The notes beneath the pieces were generated by a model. The model ran no database searches. It had not been told where the DNA came from and saw only the letters and a list, made by a program, of their open reading frames with translations. A program made the translations under genes and the position numbers. Of a DNA stretch of 64,000 nt, positions 61,710 to 64,000 are shown piece after piece. Position 1 is the stretch's first letter; each line of letters begins with the position of its first letter. The stretch comes from Pseudochelatococcus sp050946405 (GTDB taxonomy: Bacteria; Pseudomonadota; Alphaproteobacteria; Rhizobiales; Beijerinckiaceae), in the NCBI RefSeq assembly GCF_050946405.1, contig NZ_JBMNUS010000009.1, positions 1-64,000 on the forward strand, in the 5' to 3' direction.

Positions 61710-62588
61710 TCAAGATCGCGAATCTTCTTTGAAACACCCGATCAGCATTTCGGTGAGAACCCGTACTTTCCGCGCGGTATGCTGGCCGGGCGGGCGGACG
61801 ACATATACGCCTGCCGGCGGCGGCGGATGGCGCGTCATGACCGGAACGAGCGCCCCGGAGGCCACATGTATGTCGGTGATGCCATCGGGAAGCCACGCGA
61901 TGCCGAGCCCTTCCAATGCGGCGGCGGCGAGGGCCGTGGCGTTGTCGGCCTTGAAGCGCCCCTGCGGATTAACCGTGATGATCTCGTCGCCATCCATGAA
62001 TTGCCAGGATTCCGTTCCCTGCATGAGGGCTTGATGGGCGACGAGTTCCTCGGGTTTCTCGGGGGAACCATGTGCCTTCACATAGTCCGGGCTCGCGACC
62101 AGCTTTCCGTAGATCGGCCCGACACGTCTTGCGATCAGATTGGAGTCCTGTAGATAGCCAACCCGGATCGCACAATCAAAACCCTCCGCGATGAGATCGA
62201 CGAAGCGGTCGCTGTAGGAGGCATGGATGTGGAGTTGCGGGTGGGCCCGCGCCATCTGCGCGAGCACGGGAGCGAAGTGATTGGGGCCGAACGAAAGCGA
62301 CACGGCGACGCGCAGGCGGCCGCGCAGGTCGCCGGCGGGCAGGATCGTCTCCCTCGCCACCTCGATCTCGGCGCAGGCCCTGGCGGCATGGTCCCGAAAC
62401 GTGCCACCGGCCTCCGTGAGAGCGGCGCCGCGCGTGGTTCGCGCGAGAAGCTGGACGCCAAGCTCCGCTTCAAGCCGGACGAGCCGCCGGCTGACGATTG
62501 ACTTGGAGACGCCGAGCCGGCGCGCGGCCGGCGAAATTCCCCCGGCGTCGGCAACTTCCACGAAGGTGAGCAGGTCCTCGATGTCCAA
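61710..62588 (-). CDS. LysR-family regulator
   Basis: A 292-residue LysR protein: MDIEDLLTFVEVADAGGISP, helix-turn-helix AARRLGVSKSIVSRRLVRLE, and a CrgA-like effector domain (SLSFGPNHFAPVLAQMA, FDCAIRVGYLQDSNLIARRV). It is divergent from the luciferase-like gene at 62696. The 107-base gap has a short dyad ATAGTGCTAT (62627-62636) that may be part of its operator. Confidence 0.9.
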   Translation of the reverse strand: MDIEDLLTFVEVADAGGISPAARRLGVSKSIVSRRLVRLEAELGVQLLARTTRGAALTEAGGTFRDHAARACAEIEVARETILPAGDLRGRLRVAVSLSFGPNHFAPVLAQMARAHPQLHIHASYSDRFVDLIAEGFDCAIRVGYLQDSNLIARRVGPIYGKLVASPDYVKAHGSPEKPEELVAHQALMQGTESWQFMDGDEIITVNPQGRFKADNATALAAAALEGLGIAWLPDGITDIHVASGALVPVMTRHPPPPAGVYVVRPPGQHTARKVRVLTEMLIGCFKEDSRS

Positions 62589-62695
62589 TTCGGCGTTCCC
62601 CGTCTCGCGACACAGCTATCCACAGAATAGTGCTATCGTATTGCAAACAGGAATGACACTGTGCGTTCCGACCAACGAACGCGCAAGGATCTCTC

Positions 62696-63736
62696 ATGGA
62701 AATCGGTATCGACAGCTTTGCCGCCATCCTTCCCGATCCTGCCACGGGCAGGCTCCCTTCGGCGACCGATCGCATGGCCGAGCTTATCGAGGAGGTTGAA
62801 ATCGCCGACCGGGTCGGGCTGGATGTATTCGGCATTGGCGAGCACCACCGCGCTGAATTTCTCGACTCCGCGCCCGCGATCATTCTGGCCGCGGCGGCGG
62901 CGCGCACAAGTCGGATCCGGTTGACGAGCGCGGTGACGGTCCTGAGCGCAGCCGACCCCGTTCGGGTCTTTCAGGAATTCGCGACCCTCGACCTGATCGC
63001 CAGGGGCCGCGCCGAAATCGTCGTCGGCCGGGGGTCGTTCGGCGAGGCGTTTCCGCTCTTCGGTCTGGACACGCGGGCCTATGACGATCTTTTCGCCGAG
63101 AAGCTCGACCTCCTCCTGAAGCTGGGCGAGACGACCAATCTCACGTGGGAAGGCCGCTTCCGTCCGCCGCTCGGCGGACAGGGCGTCTTTCCCCGTCCGC
63201 ATCAGCCGCGGCTGCCGTTGTGGATCGGCGTCGGCGGCACGCCGCAATCCTTCGCTCGCGCCGGCGTGCTCGGCCTGCCGCTGATGGTCGCGATCATCGG
63301 CGGCGGTTTCGAGCGCTTCCGTCCGCTGGTCGATCTCTATCGCGAGGCCGGCAGGCGTGCCGGGCATGGTCCCGACAAGCTCGTGGTGGGCGTTCATGCG
63401 ATGGGTTTCGTCGGCGAGACCAACGCGGCGGCAAAGGATGCCTTCTTTCCCGGTTGGGCGCATCTGACGGCGAAGGTCGGTCGTGAGCGCGGCTGGTCGC
63501 CGCCCTCGCGCCAGCAGTTCGAAGCCATGGCCGGCCCGGAGGGCGCGTTCCTGATCGGCGATCCGGCGACGGTCGCGGCCAAGATGCGGCACGCCGACGA
63601 GGCGCTCGGCGGCGTCTCGCGCATCACCTTCCAGATGAGCACGGCGTCACTCGAAACGGCGGCGATGAAGCGTTCCATCGAACTTCTGGGCGCTGAGGTT
63701 GCACCGATCATCCGGGCAGGGCAGGTCAAGCCGTAG
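62696..63736 (+). CDS. Luciferase-like (LLM-class) flavin-dependent oxidoreductase
   Basis: A 346-residue TIM-barrel flavoprotein: GLDVFGIGEHHRAEFLDSAP, RIRLTSAVTVLSAADPVRVF, and QEFATLDLIARGRAEIVVGR then GSFGEAFPLFG. This is the MsnO8/YhbW-like branch of the bacterial luciferase family, using reduced FMN or F420; no substrate is predictable. ATG 62696 is preceded by AAGGATCTC. Probably regulated by the divergent LysR. Confidence 0.88.
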   Translation: MEIGIDSFAAILPDPATGRLPSATDRMAELIEEVEIADRVGLDVFGIGEHHRAEFLDSAPAIILAAAAARTSRIRLTSAVTVLSAADPVRVFQEFATLDLIARGRAEIVVGRGSFGEAFPLFGLDTRAYDDLFAEKLDLLLKLGETTNLTWEGRFRPPLGGQGVFPRPHQPRLPLWIGVGGTPQSFARAGVLGLPLMVAIIGGGFERFRPLVDLYREAGRRAGHGPDKLVVGVHAMGFVGETNAAAKDAFFPGWAHLTAKVGRERGWSPPSRQQFEAMAGPEGAFLIGDPATVAAKMRHADEALGGVSRITFQMSTASLETAAMKRSIELLGAEVAPIIRAGQVKP

Positions 63737-63785
63737 CGACATCGGGCGGGTCCCGGCCGCCTGTCGGACGGAAGCCCGCGCCCGG

Positions 63786-63883
63786 TGATCGGGCGAACCG
63801 CGCAATGGACCGGGATCGACGCAACGGCCCGCGCGCTTCTGAAGCGGGAATTCGCGGGGAAGGCCGTCCTGACGGTCGATTGA
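63786..63883 (+). pseudogene. Possible C-terminal stub of a dehydrogenase
   Basis: The frame ending at TGA 63881 reads IGRTAQWTGIDATARALLKR then EFAGKAVLTVD. The last part resembles the end of MDR-family quinone oxidoreductases. It is short and starts nowhere. Low certainty. Confidence 0.3.
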
Positions 63884-63939
63884 CGATCGAGCGCTTTTGC
63901 GCGCTCGCAGGCGGGGTCCGTATTCGTGCTGCGCGCCGG

Positions 63940-64000
63940 TTACTTCAACTGCTCGGGCAGCGGAATGAACTCGGCCTCGTCGCCGGGCGGCAGGTGGAAG
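63940..64000 (-). CDS. C-terminal end of a gene cut by the window edge
   Basis: On the minus strand a frame enters from the right edge and reads FHLPPGDEAEFIPLPEQLK before TAA (63942-63940). The residues look like real protein, but too few are present to name a family. Confidence 0.4.
   Translation of the reverse strand, partial: FHLPPGDEAEFIPLPEQLK

Noticed and set aside
1..64000. CRISPR array, rRNA or tRNA genes
   Set aside because: No regularly spaced short repeats and no rRNA or tRNA-like sequence were seen on either strand.

Overview
The window is high-GC DNA that reads like accessory chromosome or megaplasmid sequence of an alphaproteobacterium, probably Rhizobiales. This is an inference. 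It rests on the many LysR/TetR/GntR-controlled catabolic operons, a YddG-type exporter, an urt-type ABC transporter remnant, a hyp-type hydroxyproline operon and 62-base dispersed intergenic repeats. I saw no rRNA, tRNA or CRISPR array.

0-4.1 kb is insertion-sequence territory. A truncated IS3-family transposase copy at the left edge cuts into an orphan S8 (subtilisin) peptidase gene, and a complete, oppositely oriented IS3 copy follows. 4.7-8.7 kb is a three-gene AttEFGH-type operon (ATPase, fused permease, secreted CrtC/lipocalin-like protein). 8.85-9.96 kb is a DUF433/PIN toxin-antitoxin pair with a perfect palindromic operator and a frameshifted toxin.

10-22.5 kb is a patchwork of small oxidoreductase genes and their regulators: AraC/SDR, LysR/aldo-keto reductase, TetR/NAD-epimerase, dienelactone hydrolase, LysR and TetR. 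Between them lie at least eight recognisable gene stubs (NUDIX, RidA, SDR twice, NAD-epimerase, FMN reductase, alcohol dehydrogenase, aldo-keto reductase) and an IS3 end remnant. One TetR operator motif occurs as a pair at two loci 2.6 kb apart, one of them in front of a collapsed epimerase gene. 22.5-25.2 kb holds a metallo-beta-lactamase-fold hydrolase overlapping an alpha/beta hydrolase gene, and a TetR regulator.

25.4-37 kb is an amide-use island: amidase-signature enzyme, AmiC amide sensor, AmiR ANTAR antiterminator, a leader with an intrinsic terminator, an amide/urea-type ABC importer whose middle is deleted, AmiE aliphatic amidase, a CbbQ/NorQ-type AAA ATPase with a CbbO/NorD-type partner lacking the usual MIDAS segment, a class III CoA-transferase and a crotonase. 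The parts suggest sensing of an amide, hydrolysis to an acid, CoA activation and hydration.

37-43.2 kb has an MFS drug-efflux gene divergent from TetR with a 13-base-arm palindrome, a truncated TetR abutting a truncated TonB receptor, another TetR, an NAD(P)H oxidoreductase and a GST. 43.4-50.6 kb is a GntR-led catabolic cluster (FAD oxidoreductase, MFS importer, DapA-like lyase, aldehyde dehydrogenase) followed by a YddG-like exporter. 50.6-61.4 kb has an IS5 remnant, an SDR, a GntR regulator and a complete 4-hydroxyproline operon (polar amino-acid ABC transporter, deaminase, oxidase, semialdehyde dehydrogenase, epimerase, frameshifted SDR). Both catabolic clusters are followed by copies of one 62-base repeat in opposite orientation. 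61.7-64 kb has a LysR regulator divergent from a luciferase-like monooxygenase, a stub and a gene running off the edge.
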